Notes: a model not told the origin generated them from the sequence alone. A stretch of DNA of 64,000 bases from Huaxiibacter chinensis (GCF_022171985.1 NZ_JAJVHF010000002.1:186001-250000); one strand, 5' to 3'; numbered from the stretch's first letter, positions 9,287 to 19,048 are shown. Numbers and translations: made by a program.

Positions 9287-9320
9287 CGGAATTGCTTCAC
9301 AGATAGCGGAATTGTTCACA
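9287..9320. repeat. Tandem direct repeat in the cpdB-cysQ promoter gap
   Basis: CGGAATTGCTTCACA (9287-9301) and CGGAATTGTTCACA (9307-9320) repeat on the same face of the helix, about 20 bp apart, in the 190-bp divergent promoter region. They look like two binding sites for one regulator, which I cannot name. Confidence 0.4.
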
Positions 9321-9376
9321 ATACGATATAAATAAAACAATGAGTTAAACCCACTGCATTAACAAAGAGGTGGAGA

Positions 9377-10117
9377 ATGTTAGATAAAATTTGTCAGCTC
9401 GCGCGGGACGCGGGAGACGCAATCATGCAAGTGTACGATGGCGCGAAACCGATGGACGTCGCCAGCAAAGCGGATGACTCCCCGGTAACGGCGGCGGATC
9501 TTGCCGCACATGCCGTGATCCTTAAAGGCTTGCAGGATCTGACCCCGGATATCCCGGTGCTGTCTGAAGAGGCCCCACAGGGCTGGGACGAACGCCAGCA
9601 ATGGCAGCGATACTGGCTGGTGGATCCCCTTGATGGCACAAAAGAGTTCCTCAAGCGCAACGGCGAGTTTACCGTTAATATCGCCCTGATTGAGCAAGGA
9701 AAGGCCGTGCTTGGCGTGGTTTACGCGCCGGTGTTGAAGGTCATGTACAGCGCCGCCGAGGGCAAAGCGTGGAAAGAGGAGTGCGGCGTGCGTAAGCAAA
9801 TCCAGGTCCGTGACGCGCGTCCGCCGCTGGTGGTCATCAGCCGTTCGCACAGCGACAACGAATTGCAGGAGTACCTGCAACAGCTGGGCGAACATCAGAC
9901 GACATCGATAGGCTCATCCCTGAAATTCTGTCTGGTGGCGGAAGGGCAGGCGCAACTCTACCCGCGCTTCGGGCCCACTAACGTCTGGGATACGGCGGCA
10001 GGGCATGCGGTAGCCGCCGCTGCCGGGGCGCATGTTCACGACTGGCAGGGTAAGCCGCTGGACTATACCCCGCGTGAGTCGTTCTTAAACCCCGGTTTTC
10101 GGGTCTCGCTTTACTGA
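9377..10117 (+). CDS. cysQ: 3'(2'),5'-bisphosphate nucleotidase CysQ
   Basis: 246 residues, the normal length. It removes the 3'-phosphate from PAP (and PAPS), relieving the toxic by-product of sulfate assimilation. Both signature motifs of the inositol-monophosphatase/FIG superfamily are present: DPLDGTKEF (about residue 83) and [15 protein letters not shown] (about residue 204), with upstream metal ligands in SEEAP. The start ATG 9377 follows AAAGAGGTGG. It ends 7 bp inside the convergent ytfJ gene. Confidence 0.97.
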   Translation: MLDKICQLARDAGDAIMQVYDGAKPMDVASKADDSPVTAADLAAHAVILKGLQDLTPDIPVLSEEAPQGWDERQQWQRYWLVDPLDGTKEFLKRNGEFTVNIALIEQGKAVLGVVYAPVLKVMYSAAEGKAWKEECGVRKQIQVRDARPPLVVISRSHSDNELQEYLQQLGEHQTTSIGSSLKFCLVAEGQAQLYPRFGPTNVWDTAAGHAVAAAAGAHVHDWQGKPLDYTPRESFLNPGFRVSLY

Positions 10118-10668
10118 GCGAGCAATTTTCGCAGCAGGGCAACCACCTGCTGCACCTCTTCCTGCGTCAACGCGCCGTCTTTCACCCACTGTACGCGGCC
10201 CGCTTTATCCAGCACGATGACGGCAGAACTCTCTTCTTCCAGCTGCCAGACTTTGCGCGTCACGCCGTTACTGTCGACGATAATCTGCGACCACGGATAG
10301 AGCTTTTTATTGCTCTCCAGGCTGCTACGCACAAACATGCCTGAGCCAGGAATGGCATCGTCGGTGTTAACGATAGTGGTGGTCTGGTAACGATCGTGTG
10401 GTAAATCGGCGGCCTTGATCGCTTCCACCATGTTGGCGTTTTTCTCTTTTGCAGAGGTTCGCCCCGCAATGTGTTGTACCACTCTCACTTTTCCTGGAAG
10501 CTGCGCGCTATTCCAGTTTTTATAGCTAAACTTATCATTGTCGAGAATCAATTCTCCCCGATCGGCAATACCGACTGCGGGCACACGTTGTCCTTTTTCA
10601 ATAGTGTGTGCGGACGCCATCAGCGGCAGTAACAGGCAGGCTGCGGCCAGGATGTTACGAAGGGTCAT
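10111..10668 (-). CDS. ytfJ: YtfJ family periplasmic protein
   Basis: I chose ATG 10668, giving 185 residues and a clean signal peptide (LLPLMASA); AAAGGAAA precedes it, while the longer in-frame start at 10710 would bury the signal. After cleavage the protein looks thioredoxin-like ([12 protein letters not shown] ... [18 protein letters not shown] ... [19 protein letters not shown]) but has no CxxC pair, so it is unlikely to be a disulfide exchanger. The function is unknown. It is tail-to-tail with cysQ with a 7-bp overlap. Confidence 0.85.
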   Translation of the reverse strand: MTLRNILAAACLLLPLMASAHTIEKGQRVPAVGIADRGELILDNDKFSYKNWNSAQLPGKVRVVQHIAGRTSAKEKNANMVEAIKAADLPHDRYQTTTIVNTDDAIPGSGMFVRSSLESNKKLYPWSQIIVDSNGVTRKVWQLEEESSAVIVLDKAGRVQWVKDGALTQEEVQQVVALLRKLLAQ

Positions 10669-10991
10669 AGTGTTTCCTTTTGTTTGCAGGTGATCCGACC
10701 ACTTGGTCATACGTTTTTAATCATAAGTGCGATCAATGCTCTTTTCCCGCAAGCGCGATGCCAGTTTGCGGGCGAACGCACATATCCGTAAAAAAACGAC
10801 GGCTTATACTGCTTTCGGTAATGCTATGCAAAGAATGTTCTGATTATTTGTAATCAAACGGTAAATAAACTGATGCATACTGGGTGTCTCTGAGATTCTG
10901 GACTATAGTCATTGGGCATCAAAATTTGCGCTCGGAACAGTCGGGCCGATTGTGGCACCGCAAGAGCGTATGATTTGCAGGAGAGACAAGA

Positions 10992-11198
10992 ATGAAAATT
11001 TTCCAACGCTACAACCCGCTTCAGGTGGCGAAGTACGTGAAGATCCTGTTCCGTGGACGTTTGTATATCAAGGATGTTGGCGCTTTCGAATTTGATAAGG
11101 GCAAAATCCTTATCCCGAAAGTGAAGGACAAGCAGCACTATTCTGTGATGTCCGAGGTCAACCGTCAGGTTATGCGTCTGCAGACTGAAATGGCTTAA
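10992..11198 (+). CDS. ytfK: YtfK, stimulator of SpoT (p)ppGpp synthesis
   Basis: 68 residues, the same size as E. coli YtfK, with a strong AGGAGAG site before ATG 10992. The E. coli homologue binds SpoT and tilts it towards (p)ppGpp synthesis during phosphate or fatty-acid starvation. The small basic protein has no membrane segment ([20 protein letters not shown] at the start). I looked for a clear PhoB box in the 280 bp upstream and could not call one. A strong hairpin lies shortly downstream (11237-11259). Confidence 0.9.
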   Translation: MKIFQRYNPLQVAKYVKILFRGRLYIKDVGAFEFDKGKILIPKVKDKQHYSVMSEVNRQVMRLQTEMA

Positions 11199-11236
11199 CC
11201 AACGTGCTAGGCAGTAGTTAAAGCAGTCAAAAAAGT

Positions 11237-11259
11237 AACGGCTCCCGATGGGAGCCGTT
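11237..11259. terminator. Bidirectional terminator between ytfK and ytfL
   Basis: AACGGCTCCC (11237-11246) pairs perfectly with GGGAGCCGTT (11250-11259) across a 3-nt loop. On the minus strand it is followed by a U-run (the A-run at 11229-11234), so it ends ytfL transcription well; the U-tract in the ytfK direction is weak. Confidence 0.8.
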
Positions 11260-11275
11260 GATGTTTCTGGCACTG

Positions 11276-12613
11276 TTACGCGGAAACCTTCTCTTCCGCG
11301 TCAGGGAGTTTCGGTACCAGTACGGTCGGCTTACTGTCTATGCGCGTGACCAGCAGCTGGTCGATACGGAAGTTGTCGATATCCACCACTTCAAACTTGT
11401 AACCTGAAAACTTCACCGAGTCGGTACGTTTCGGGATTTTGCGCAGCATAAACATCATAAAGCCGCCAATCGTCTCGTAATTGCCTGACTGCGGGAATTC
11501 ATCGATATCCAGTACGCGCATTACGTCTTCAATCGGCGTACCGCCATCGACCAGCCATGAGTTCTCGTCACGCGCCACGATTTGCTCTTCAAGCCCCTGG
11601 CCGACCAGGTCACCCATCAGCGTGGTCATGACGTCGTTGAGGGTAATGATGCCCACCACCAGCGCGTATTCGTTCATGATCACCGCGAAGTCTTCCCCGG
11701 CGGTTTTGAAGCTTTCCAGCGCTTCGGAGAGCGTCAAGGTGTCCGGCACGATTAGCGTATTGCGGATCTGGACGCCGCTGTTCAGCGCCAGACTCTGATT
11801 CGCCAGCACGCGGTTCAGCAGGTCTTTGGAATCGACATACCCGATGATGTGGTCGATATCCTCATTACAGACCAGAAACTTGGAGTGTGGATGTTCCGCC
11901 ACTTTGTTTTTCAGGCTCTGCTCGTCTTCATGCAGGTCGAACCAAATGACGTTCTCACGCCCCGTCATGGAAGAGGGAACGGTACGGGACTCCAGCTCAA
12001 ACACATTTTCGATCAGTTCATGTTCCTGCTTACGCAACACGCCTGCGAGCGCACCGGCTTCGAACACCGCGTAAATGTCATCAGAGGTGATGTCGTCTTT
12101 ACGCACCATCGGGATTTTGAACAGGCGGAAGATGCTGTTAGCCAGACCGTTGAAGAACCATACCAGCGGGCGGAAAACGTACAGACAGAAGCGCATCGGG
12201 TTGATGATACGCAAAGCCACGGCTTCTGGTGCAATCATACCGATGCGTTTCGGAGTTAAGTCCGCAAACAAAATGAACAGCCCCGTCACCAGCGAGAAGG
12301 AGAGAATAAAGCTCAACTGCTCGGAAAGTTCAGGCGAAAAGTAGCGTGAGAAGACGCTGTGAAACACCGGAGAAAACGCCGCATCGCCCACGATACCGCC
12401 TAAAATGGCGACTGCGTTAAGGCCGATTTGCACCACGGTGAAGAACATACCCGGGTTTTCCTGCATTTTCAGGATGCGCTGCGCATTGATGTTGCCATCG
12501 TCCGCAAGCAGCTTAAGTTTGATTTTACGGGAGGCGGCCAGCGAAATCTCTGAAATCGAGAAAAAGGCGCTGACGGCAATGAGGCAAAGTATTACTAAAA
12601 TACTGTTTAACAT
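11276..12613 (-). CDS. ytfL: CNNM/DUF21 and CBS-domain inner-membrane protein YtfL
   Basis: 445 residues. An N-terminal DUF21 (CNNM) membrane domain with about four hydrophobic segments (1-150) is followed by a CBS pair (about 205-330) and a C-terminal CorC/HlyC transporter-associated domain (DENSWLVDGGTPIEDVMRVL onward). The family contains ion- and polyamine-transport-related proteins; E. coli YtfL has been linked to polyamine and pH tolerance. The start is ATG 12613. In E. coli it neighbours msrA; here a 7-kb sugar operon separates the two. Confidence 0.88.
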   Translation of the reverse strand: MLNSILVILCLIAVSAFFSISEISLAASRKIKLKLLADDGNINAQRILKMQENPGMFFTVVQIGLNAVAILGGIVGDAAFSPVFHSVFSRYFSPELSEQLSFILSFSLVTGLFILFADLTPKRIGMIAPEAVALRIINPMRFCLYVFRPLVWFFNGLANSIFRLFKIPMVRKDDITSDDIYAVFEAGALAGVLRKQEHELIENVFELESRTVPSSMTGRENVIWFDLHEDEQSLKNKVAEHPHSKFLVCNEDIDHIIGYVDSKDLLNRVLANQSLALNSGVQIRNTLIVPDTLTLSEALESFKTAGEDFAVIMNEYALVVGIITLNDVMTTLMGDLVGQGLEEQIVARDENSWLVDGGTPIEDVMRVLDIDEFPQSGNYETIGGFMMFMLRKIPKRTDSVKFSGYKFEVVDIDNFRIDQLLVTRIDSKPTVLVPKLPDAEEKVSA

Positions 12614-12774
12614 AGTTTATCCGGCTTCTGCCAGATCCTCGGAAGGGAAGTTAATTACATTTGTGTGAAGACACATTGAACGTCAGCTCGTAGCGTTGAG
12701 CTGATTATTTCAGCGGGTAGTATAGCGTAAGAGAGTGTAAAGCCGCCAGAGGTCACATTTTTGGCGTTTAAGCA

Positions 12775-12803
12775 GGCCGGACAGCCTGAAAAGCGGTCCG
12801 GCC
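12775..12803. repeat. REP-like hairpin downstream of the GPH symporter
   Basis: GGCCGGAC (12775-12782) pairs with GTCCGGCC (12796-12803) just beyond the minus-strand stop at 12819. There is no U-run on either side, so it is better read as a REP-like or mRNA-end structure than as a proven terminator. Confidence 0.45.
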
Positions 12804-12818
12804 ATGATAACAACGTGG

Positions 12819-14366
12819 TTATTTGGCGCTGGATAAACTGACTTCCCCCGCCACGCGTCGGGTGGCGTCGCCGCCCCAGACCTGGTCGTACTCATATCCG
12901 GTCAATTGCTTGATCACGATGCGGGTGTGGCTGTCGCAATCCCGGTAATCACCCCCCAGCTTGCGGCGTGCAATCTCTTTCAACAGCATCTTGTGCGTGT
13001 CGCGCGTCAGCTTGAATTTATAGGTCGTCAGGAAACTCACGGCCAACAGCGCGGCGGTGGCGAAAATCATCAGTCCGATAATGGCATTCAGCGCATTCTC
13101 GGGCTGCGCCCCGCTGCCCTTAACAAACCCGGATTCCTCCAGCACGACCCCGATAAGCATGATTGCCATGGCGACGGTGCTCTTGCGCGTTAACACCATC
13201 ACGCCCGCAAAGATGCCTTCCCGGCGCTGCTGCGTCACTATCTCGTCGATATCCGGAATAAAGCTGTAGATATTCCAGGGAATGTAATACAGACCGGAGC
13301 GCGCCGCGCCAAGCAGAATAAACACGGCGGAGAACAACAATGCCGGTACCTGCGTTTCGGTGTAATAGACGATAAACAAAAACGCCAGTACCAGGAATAT
13401 ACAGCCATAGGATAAACGCAGTGCCGCGGAAGGGGTAAAGTTGAGTTTATTTAACAGCAACATAAAGCCATAAGTCCCCGGCACCGAGGCAAAGGCGGCA
13501 ATACTCAACCAGCCGGAGACCGCGGCGGCATCCTGGCTCAGGCAATAGACCACATAATAGGTAAAGACGGATCCAAAGACATCCATGGCGGTGAAAGAGA
13601 AAATATAAATAATAATATGTAAACGGAATGCCCGAATACGAAACGAAGAGAAGAGGTCCATCACCAGATATTTCAGATGATTCAACATGCCGCTGCTTCG
13701 CTGGCTCTCTGCTTTAAAATCGGACTCCTGGGGCACATCTTTTGCTTCCCAGGTGACACGCCAGGTAATAAAGACCGCAATACAAAAAATCAGCGAAAAG
13801 ATTAGCCCCGTCAGCGTATAGGTAAAGGGATTATCTTTGCCGGTGAACTGCATAATAACGCCCGGCACAGAGACCGCCAGAAAACCGCCGAGCTGAGAGC
13901 AGATCATCCGCACTCCGGACAGGCGGCTACGCTCCTCGTAGCGGTTGGTCATCTCTGCCGCCAGCGTCTCCCAGGGGACCAGCACCATGGCGGATAATAG
14001 CTCAATGGATAGGTAAGTGCCAAGGTAATACCAGTAGCCCATATCGGTCAGCCACAACAGGGCATACAAAAACATCAGCGGTGAGCTAATTAATAAGAAG
14101 AAACGTCGGCGGCCAAATTTACGGCCAAGCCAGGTATTACCGAAATTGTCGGTGATATACCCCATGACGGGACTTAATATCGCATCAATAATACGTGCAA
14201 CCGCGAAAATAGATCCGGCTTCCAGCACGGTCAGTCCGCAATAGGTCGTGTAAAAAAATAAAAGCCAGGTGCCGATAATGGCGAAAGCGCCTCCGCCAAA
14301 CAGATCGGTTATGCCGTAGCCGAGTGCCACGCCATAACCAACCCTGCGTTCAGTTGGTTTGACCAT
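12819..14366 (-). CDS. GPH-family (glycoside/pentoside/hexuronide) cation symporter
   Basis: 515 residues with about twelve membrane segments. The N-terminus has the family look: GYGITDLFGGGAF, then RIIDAILSPVMGYITDN, the GPH version of the MFS Asp/Arg loop, followed by GRKFGRRRFF. It is expected to import a glycoside, hexuronide or similar polyol with Na+ or H+. It is the last gene of the minus-strand oxidoreductase operon, 79 bp after the preceding gene, and the C-terminal tail of about 60 residues is cytoplasmic and charged. Substrate should match the four dehydrogenases upstream; nothing in the sequence names it. Confidence 0.85.
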   Translation of the reverse strand: MVKPTERRVGYGVALGYGITDLFGGGAFAIIGTWLLFFYTTYCGLTVLEAGSIFAVARIIDAILSPVMGYITDNFGNTWLGRKFGRRRFFLLISSPLMFLYALLWLTDMGYWYYLGTYLSIELLSAMVLVPWETLAAEMTNRYEERSRLSGVRMICSQLGGFLAVSVPGVIMQFTGKDNPFTYTLTGLIFSLIFCIAVFITWRVTWEAKDVPQESDFKAESQRSSGMLNHLKYLVMDLFSSFRIRAFRLHIIIYIFSFTAMDVFGSVFTYYVVYCLSQDAAAVSGWLSIAAFASVPGTYGFMLLLNKLNFTPSAALRLSYGCIFLVLAFLFIVYYTETQVPALLFSAVFILLGAARSGLYYIPWNIYSFIPDIDEIVTQQRREGIFAGVMVLTRKSTVAMAIMLIGVVLEESGFVKGSGAQPENALNAIIGLMIFATAALLAVSFLTTYKFKLTRDTHKMLLKEIARRKLGGDYRDCDSHTRIVIKQLTGYEYDQVWGGDATRRVAGEVSLSSAK

Positions 14367-14445
14367 AATGTTTTTCCAGGTGTAGGGTAACGTTTAACCA
14401 GATGACTGGCCGTTTTTTATTGACTGCTGGAATACAAATGACGTT

Positions 14446-15468
14446 CTAGTTATCGAGAGCGATCCATTGTCTTATTTGGGATGAACGATAAAGGGCCTCC
14501 ACAAGGTTGAGTGATTTTCCGGCTTCGCGAATATCGGTGTAATCCGCCCCGGCAGGATGACAAATAGCGTGATAAAAATGGCGAATGGCCTGCTGATGGC
14601 CCAGCCCCCAGTAGCTTTTGGTCAGGCCATCGGGCGACTCATCGCTAACCAGCCTGACGCGACCTGCCGGCGTTATCCGCCACAGAACGTTATCGCTAAG
14701 CTGCAAGGCGACCTGTTCGAACTGAATGTCCAGCAGCAGCGGAGAGTCGGTGGAGTGACAATTGCTGGCATAAAACAGGCCGCGCGCGCCGTTAGCAAAG
14801 TGCAGCGTGGCCATGGCGCTGTCTTCAGCCTCCGTGACGTCCGCCAGTTCCCCGCTGTCCACCACACCTTTCAGCCGCGTCACGCCGCCGGTGAACCACT
14901 GCATCAGATCCAGTGTATGAATGGCCTGATTAATCAGTAAACTGCCGCCTTCCGTGGCAAACTTGCCGCGCCACGGGCTTAAGCGGTAATAGTCTCCGAA
15001 ACGGGACCAGGTCAGCACGGCCCTGATGCTGAGCATTTTCCCCAGCGTCGCGCTTTCTATCTCCTGACGGATACGCAGGCTGGTGGGATTCAGGCGGTTT
15101 TGGTAACAGACGCCGAGCAGCCCGGGCGCGTTTTCAACCGCCTGCACGATGTCGGCGACTTCGCCACTGTTCATCCCCACCGGTTTTTCGCAAAAGACAT
15201 GTTTCCCTGCGGCCAGTGCCGCCAGAATCATGCTTTTATGCTCAAAATGCGGCGTGCAGATATGGACGACGTTAATGTTATCGTCCAGCAACATCTCCCG
15301 ATAATCCTGATAAAAACGGCACTGGTAATCCATTGACAGTTTCAGACCCTTTTCGCTGTCAGTATCCACCAGAGCACGCAGGTTGACGCCAGAAAGCTGG
15401 CGCAGGGCGTTAACATGACAGCGGTGGATCGCACCGCCGCCGATAATGGCTGCATTCAGAGTTTTCAT
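14446..15468 (-). CDS. Gfo/Idh/MocA oxidoreductase, fourth of four
   Basis: 340 residues from ATG 15468, chosen because GGAGGCGCTG lies just upstream; the longer in-frame start at 15519 runs into the preceding gene. Rossmann motif AIIGGGAIHRCHV at the N-terminus, the catalytic EKP lysine in FCEKPVGMN (about residue 94), and the helix LLINQAIHTLDLMQW, in which His and Asp are kept but the usual Asp before them is Asn-Gln. It should use NAD(H) on a sugar or cyclitol hydroxyl or ketone. The gap to the preceding gene is 11 bp. Confidence 0.85.
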   Translation of the reverse strand: MKTLNAAIIGGGAIHRCHVNALRQLSGVNLRALVDTDSEKGLKLSMDYQCRFYQDYREMLLDDNINVVHICTPHFEHKSMILAALAAGKHVFCEKPVGMNSGEVADIVQAVENAPGLLGVCYQNRLNPTSLRIRQEIESATLGKMLSIRAVLTWSRFGDYYRLSPWRGKFATEGGSLLINQAIHTLDLMQWFTGGVTRLKGVVDSGELADVTEAEDSAMATLHFANGARGLFYASNCHSTDSPLLLDIQFEQVALQLSDNVLWRITPAGRVRLVSDESPDGLTKSYWGLGHQQAIRHFYHAICHPAGADYTDIREAGKSLNLVEALYRSSQIRQWIALDN

Positions 15469-15479
15469 CAGCGCCTCCG

Positions 15480-16547
15480 TTAATCTACTGCGTTGGCCCG
15501 CATTTGTGCTTTCACACACAGCTCCGCCGCTTTGAAGGCATGGGCTTGCGTCATGGCATTTTCAGTGCGATTCAGGCAGTCCAGGATCAGTTCGCCGAAG
15601 TAGGGGAATCCTACCTTTCCCGCCACCGGGTAGCGGAACTCGCCCTCTTTATTGACGAGATACACCACGTCCTGCTCGCCCTGGGTTAAATCGACATACT
15701 TGCGCATTTCGATATAGCCTTCGGTGCCCAGCAGGGTCAGGCGCCCATCGCCCCAGGTGGAGAGCCCGTCGGGGGTAAACCAGTCGCAGCGAAAATAGCC
15801 GCTGGCACCGTTTTCGCCTTTCAGCATCGCATCGCCAAAGTCCTCAAATGCCGGGAACTGCGGATGGTTGAAATTACGCGCCTGGCTGGCGATGACGGTG
15901 GCGTCAGCGTTGCCGGTATAAAACAGGAATTGCTCAATTTGATGGCTGCCGATGTCACACAGGATGCCGCCAAAATAACGGCGATCGTAGAACCAGTCCG
16001 GGCGGCCTTGTCCTTCCCGATGCGGACCGGTGCCTAAGGTCTGTATCACCCGACCAATGACGCCTTGCCTGACCAGTTGTCCGGCAAAGACCGCGCTCTC
16101 CACATGCAGGCGTTCGCTGTAATAGACCGCGTATTTTCGTCCGGTTTTCGCCACCATCGCTTTGGCGTCTGCGAGCTGATCGAGCGTGGTCAGCGGCGCT
16201 TTATCGGTGAAATAATCTTTCCCGGCGGCCATGGTTTTCAGCCCCAGCGCACAGCGTTCGGAGGGGATCGCCGCCCCCGCCACCATCTGCACGTCACGAT
16301 CGCTCAGGATCGTCTCCAGCGTGGCGGCGATCTGCACGTGCGGGTACTGCTGCACAAACTTCGCCACTTTTGCCGGATCCGGATCGTAGACCCATTTCAG
16401 CGTCGCACCCGCCTCCATCAGTCCATTGCACATGCCGTAAATATGGCCGTGATCGAGCGCGGCGGCGGCGAAGACAAACTCCCCCTCCTGCACGACAGGT
16501 TGCGGTTTGCCGACCGGCGCATAGTTCATACCGTCATTCTTGTTCAT
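15480..16547 (-). CDS. Atypical Gfo/Idh/MocA oxidoreductase, third of four
   Basis: 355 residues. It departs most from its three neighbours: the glycine-rich loop reads FAAAALDHGHIYG instead of GxGxxG, and the EKP motif reads TDKAP (lysine kept). The catalytic region is CDIGSHQIEQFLFYTG, with a proper Asp and His. The long N-terminal lead (MNKNDGMNYAPVGK) precedes the Rossmann fold. It either binds the cofactor differently or has a distinct redox direction or role. The start ATG 16547 lies two bases after the preceding stop, so translation is coupled. Confidence 0.8.
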   Translation of the reverse strand: MNKNDGMNYAPVGKPQPVVQEGEFVFAAAALDHGHIYGMCNGLMEAGATLKWVYDPDPAKVAKFVQQYPHVQIAATLETILSDRDVQMVAGAAIPSERCALGLKTMAAGKDYFTDKAPLTTLDQLADAKAMVAKTGRKYAVYYSERLHVESAVFAGQLVRQGVIGRVIQTLGTGPHREGQGRPDWFYDRRYFGGILCDIGSHQIEQFLFYTGNADATVIASQARNFNHPQFPAFEDFGDAMLKGENGASGYFRCDWFTPDGLSTWGDGRLTLLGTEGYIEMRKYVDLTQGEQDVVYLVNKEGEFRYPVAGKVGFPYFGELILDCLNRTENAMTQAHAFKAAELCVKAQMRANAVD

Positions 16548-16549
16548 GG

Positions 16550-17728
16550 TCAGATTCCTTGGTCCAGATCTTTGCCCAGAGGGATAGCGCCCACTTCATT
16601 GAAGTTACTAACGCTGGCGGATTTTTGATAAAAACGGGGAGCCAGAGCATTGATGCCGCCGGTCCGGTAAAAGGGATCATCGGGATCAATCGGCAGCGAC
16701 ACCACGCTGCGGGTAATGGCGGATTTGTAGATAGCCGTAATCAGCTCCAGAGAGCGTTTGCCCTGTACCCCGTCCACCAGCGGCGCACCCTGACGCTCAA
16801 TGGACTGAAGCAGGTCATTGATTTGCCCGGTATGCAGCGTCCACGCGAGCGCGGGCACCTCGTGAAAGACGGCGTTGAGCCGGGCTTCACGGTCAACGTC
16901 GCGTTCCGCCTGCGGAAAGCCGTTATCGGCGCTGATGCTGGCCCAGGCCTGCCACGGCGCGGCGATACGGGCTTTCTCGCCCTGTATGACAATCTTTTGA
17001 TCTTCACCATGATGGACGACTGAAGCGGTCAGCTGGGTCAGCGCGCCGTTGGGATAGTGAAAGATCGCCGCGCTCAGATCCTCGACCTCGGCGTTGTCGT
17101 GCGCCACGTTGGTCATCATCGCCACCACTTCCGTCGGAAAGCCCAGCATCCACTGGATGGCATCGATATGGTGCACCGCGTGGTTAAGCGTGCAGCCTCC
17201 GCCCTCTTTTTCCCAGGTGCCGCGCCACCACAAATCGTAATAGCAATGCCCGCGCCACCAGAAGGAGTCGACCTGCGCATGGCAAATCTTACCCACCAGA
17301 CCGGAATCGAGTACCGCTTTTAGCCGCCAGAACGCATCGGTAAACCGATTCTGTGCGATAATGGACAAGGTTTTTCCGCTGGCCTGCTGGGCAGCAATCA
17401 TCGCATCGCACTCCTCAAGCGACGCGGCCATCGGTTTTTCGCACAGGACATGGCAACCTGCATTCAGCGCATCAATGCTGATTTGGGCGTGAACGTACGG
17501 CGGCGTACAGACATCGACAATATCCAGCTGCGGCTCTGAGGCCAGCATCTCCTCGTGACTGGCGTAAACGCGTGCGTCGTTCAGGCCGTAGCGCGCTTTT
17601 TTCTCGTGCGCTTTCTCGGGGTAGATATCGACCAGCGCCACCACGCGGCAACGCTGTGCAAACTGCAAATAGCCCTGAATATGGTTATGCGAGATGTTCC
17701 CTGTTCCCACAATTGCGACATTTAACAT
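16550..17728 (-). CDS. Gfo/Idh/MocA oxidoreductase, second of four
   Basis: 392 residues, somewhat longer than the family average of about 340-370 because of a C-terminal extension after LELITAIYKSA. N-terminal Rossmann loop VAIVGTGNISHNHI, catalytic CEKPMAAS, and the active-site helix GGGCTLNHAVHHIDAIQWM with His and Asp. It probably acts with NAD(P) on a sugar derivative. It lies 16 bp after the first oxidoreductase gene in the same operon. The tail (YRTGGINALAPRFYQKS) has no counterpart I recognise. Confidence 0.83.
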   Translation of the reverse strand: MLNVAIVGTGNISHNHIQGYLQFAQRCRVVALVDIYPEKAHEKKARYGLNDARVYASHEEMLASEPQLDIVDVCTPPYVHAQISIDALNAGCHVLCEKPMAASLEECDAMIAAQQASGKTLSIIAQNRFTDAFWRLKAVLDSGLVGKICHAQVDSFWWRGHCYYDLWWRGTWEKEGGGCTLNHAVHHIDAIQWMLGFPTEVVAMMTNVAHDNAEVEDLSAAIFHYPNGALTQLTASVVHHGEDQKIVIQGEKARIAAPWQAWASISADNGFPQAERDVDREARLNAVFHEVPALAWTLHTGQINDLLQSIERQGAPLVDGVQGKRSLELITAIYKSAITRSVVSLPIDPDDPFYRTGGINALAPRFYQKSASVSNFNEVGAIPLGKDLDQGI

Positions 17729-17744
17729 CGGTTTTTCTCCGGGG

Positions 17745-18899
17745 TTACCAGGTGCCAGAGGCGTCCAGGGTGCGGCTTATTACCTCTTTATCAACCGAGT
17801 GGCTGATGCGCTGCTGTAACAGGCGCAGGTACTGTTTCTCATTTAACGGCAGTTCTACCCAGTCATCGGTCCAGGTGGACAGGTGCATGGCATTCGACAG
17901 CGTCAGGCCGTTTATCCCCTCCACGCCCGGGGCGATTAACGGCTCGCCACGCAGGACGGCGGCGCAAAAATTGGCGGTGATGACATGATGCTCGCTGTAT
18001 TCAGGCGCAACGGGAAGGGTGACCTCCCAGCATTCCGGTTCGCCAAAGCCGTTTTGCCAGCGGGCATTGAAGGCGGTTTCGGACTCGCGCAACCGCCAGA
18101 AACGCAGTTTTCCCTCTTCCACCACCACCTTGCCGCGATCGCCGGCGATCTCCAGCCGGTTGGTCCCCGGCGTTTCTGCCACCGTGGTAATAAATACGCC
18201 GGTCGCGCCGTTAGGGTATTCCGCGTAGGCGGTGACCTCGTCCTCCACTTCAATTTCGCGATGTTTACCAAACTGGCAAAACGCCCGTAGACGCGTTGGC
18301 ATACCCACCAGCCATTGCCAGAGATCGAGCTGATGGGGATCCTGGTTCAACAGCACGCCGCCGCCTTCGCCTTTCCAGGTGGCGCGCCAGCCGCCGGAGT
18401 TGTAATAACTTTGCGAGCGATACCAGTTGGTAATGATCCAGTTAGAACGGCGGATCTCGCCCAGCTCGCCGCTGTCGATGAGATCTTTTACTTTCTGATA
18501 CAGCGGGTTGGGACGCTGGTTGTACATAATGCCGAACACCACATCGCATTCGTGCGCGCAGGCGTTCATCTCCTGCACCTGCGCGGTGTAAACGCCCGCG
18601 GGTTTTTCGCAGAGCGTATGGATGCCCTGACGCATCGCCAGCATCGACAGGCGAGGGTGTTCGTAGTGCGGGGTGGCCACAATCACCGCATCGATAAGCC
18701 CGCTGCTGAGCATCTCTTGCGCATCGCTAAAGAGCGGCACCGCGTCGCCTACCGTCTGGCGTATGGTCGCGTGTTTCTCCGGCGCGTTATCGCACACCGC
18801 CGTCAGACAGGCATCCTTCACGGTTCCCGCCAGTAAATATTTCGCGTGAACGGTGCCGATATTACCGATTCCAATAATGCCAAAACGTACTTTGTCCAT
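17745..18899 (-). CDS. Gfo/Idh/MocA oxidoreductase, first of four
   Basis: 384 residues from ATG 18899, chosen because AAGGTG precedes it; the open frame extends to 19037 but that would cross the promoter region. Rossmann motif FGIIGIGNIGTVHA, catalytic CEKPAGVYT, and the substrate helix GGGVLLNQDPHQLDLWQW. This signature is typical of glycoside or sugar dehydrogenases of the group. It is promoter-proximal, divergent from the LacI regulator, with candidate CRP and LacI-type sites in between. Confidence 0.85.
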   Translation of the reverse strand: MDKVRFGIIGIGNIGTVHAKYLLAGTVKDACLTAVCDNAPEKHATIRQTVGDAVPLFSDAQEMLSSGLIDAVIVATPHYEHPRLSMLAMRQGIHTLCEKPAGVYTAQVQEMNACAHECDVVFGIMYNQRPNPLYQKVKDLIDSGELGEIRRSNWIITNWYRSQSYYNSGGWRATWKGEGGGVLLNQDPHQLDLWQWLVGMPTRLRAFCQFGKHREIEVEDEVTAYAEYPNGATGVFITTVAETPGTNRLEIAGDRGKVVVEEGKLRFWRLRESETAFNARWQNGFGEPECWEVTLPVAPEYSEHHVITANFCAAVLRGEPLIAPGVEGINGLTLSNAMHLSTWTDDWVELPLNEKQYLRLLQQRISHSVDKEVISRTLDASGTW

Positions 18900-18972
18900 G
18901 TCACACCTTATTTCTGTGAAAAGAGTGATAACCGGAAAATAGGAAAGGTGGACCGCAGCGACAATGTTATTT

Positions 18973-18988
18973 TGTGAGAATACTCGCA
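18973..18988. promoter_or_regulatory. Candidate CRP site
   Basis: TGTGA, six bases, TCGCA: one mismatch to the CRP core TGTGA-N6-TCACA. It lies about 75 bp upstream of the oxidoreductase operon and on the other side of the LacI gene, as expected for catabolite control of a sugar operon. Confidence 0.55.
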
Positions 18989-19048
18989 GGGTGTTTAAGT
19001 AATCCCTCACGCTGGTGAAATTTGGTTTTAAAATCAACTGACTGTTTC

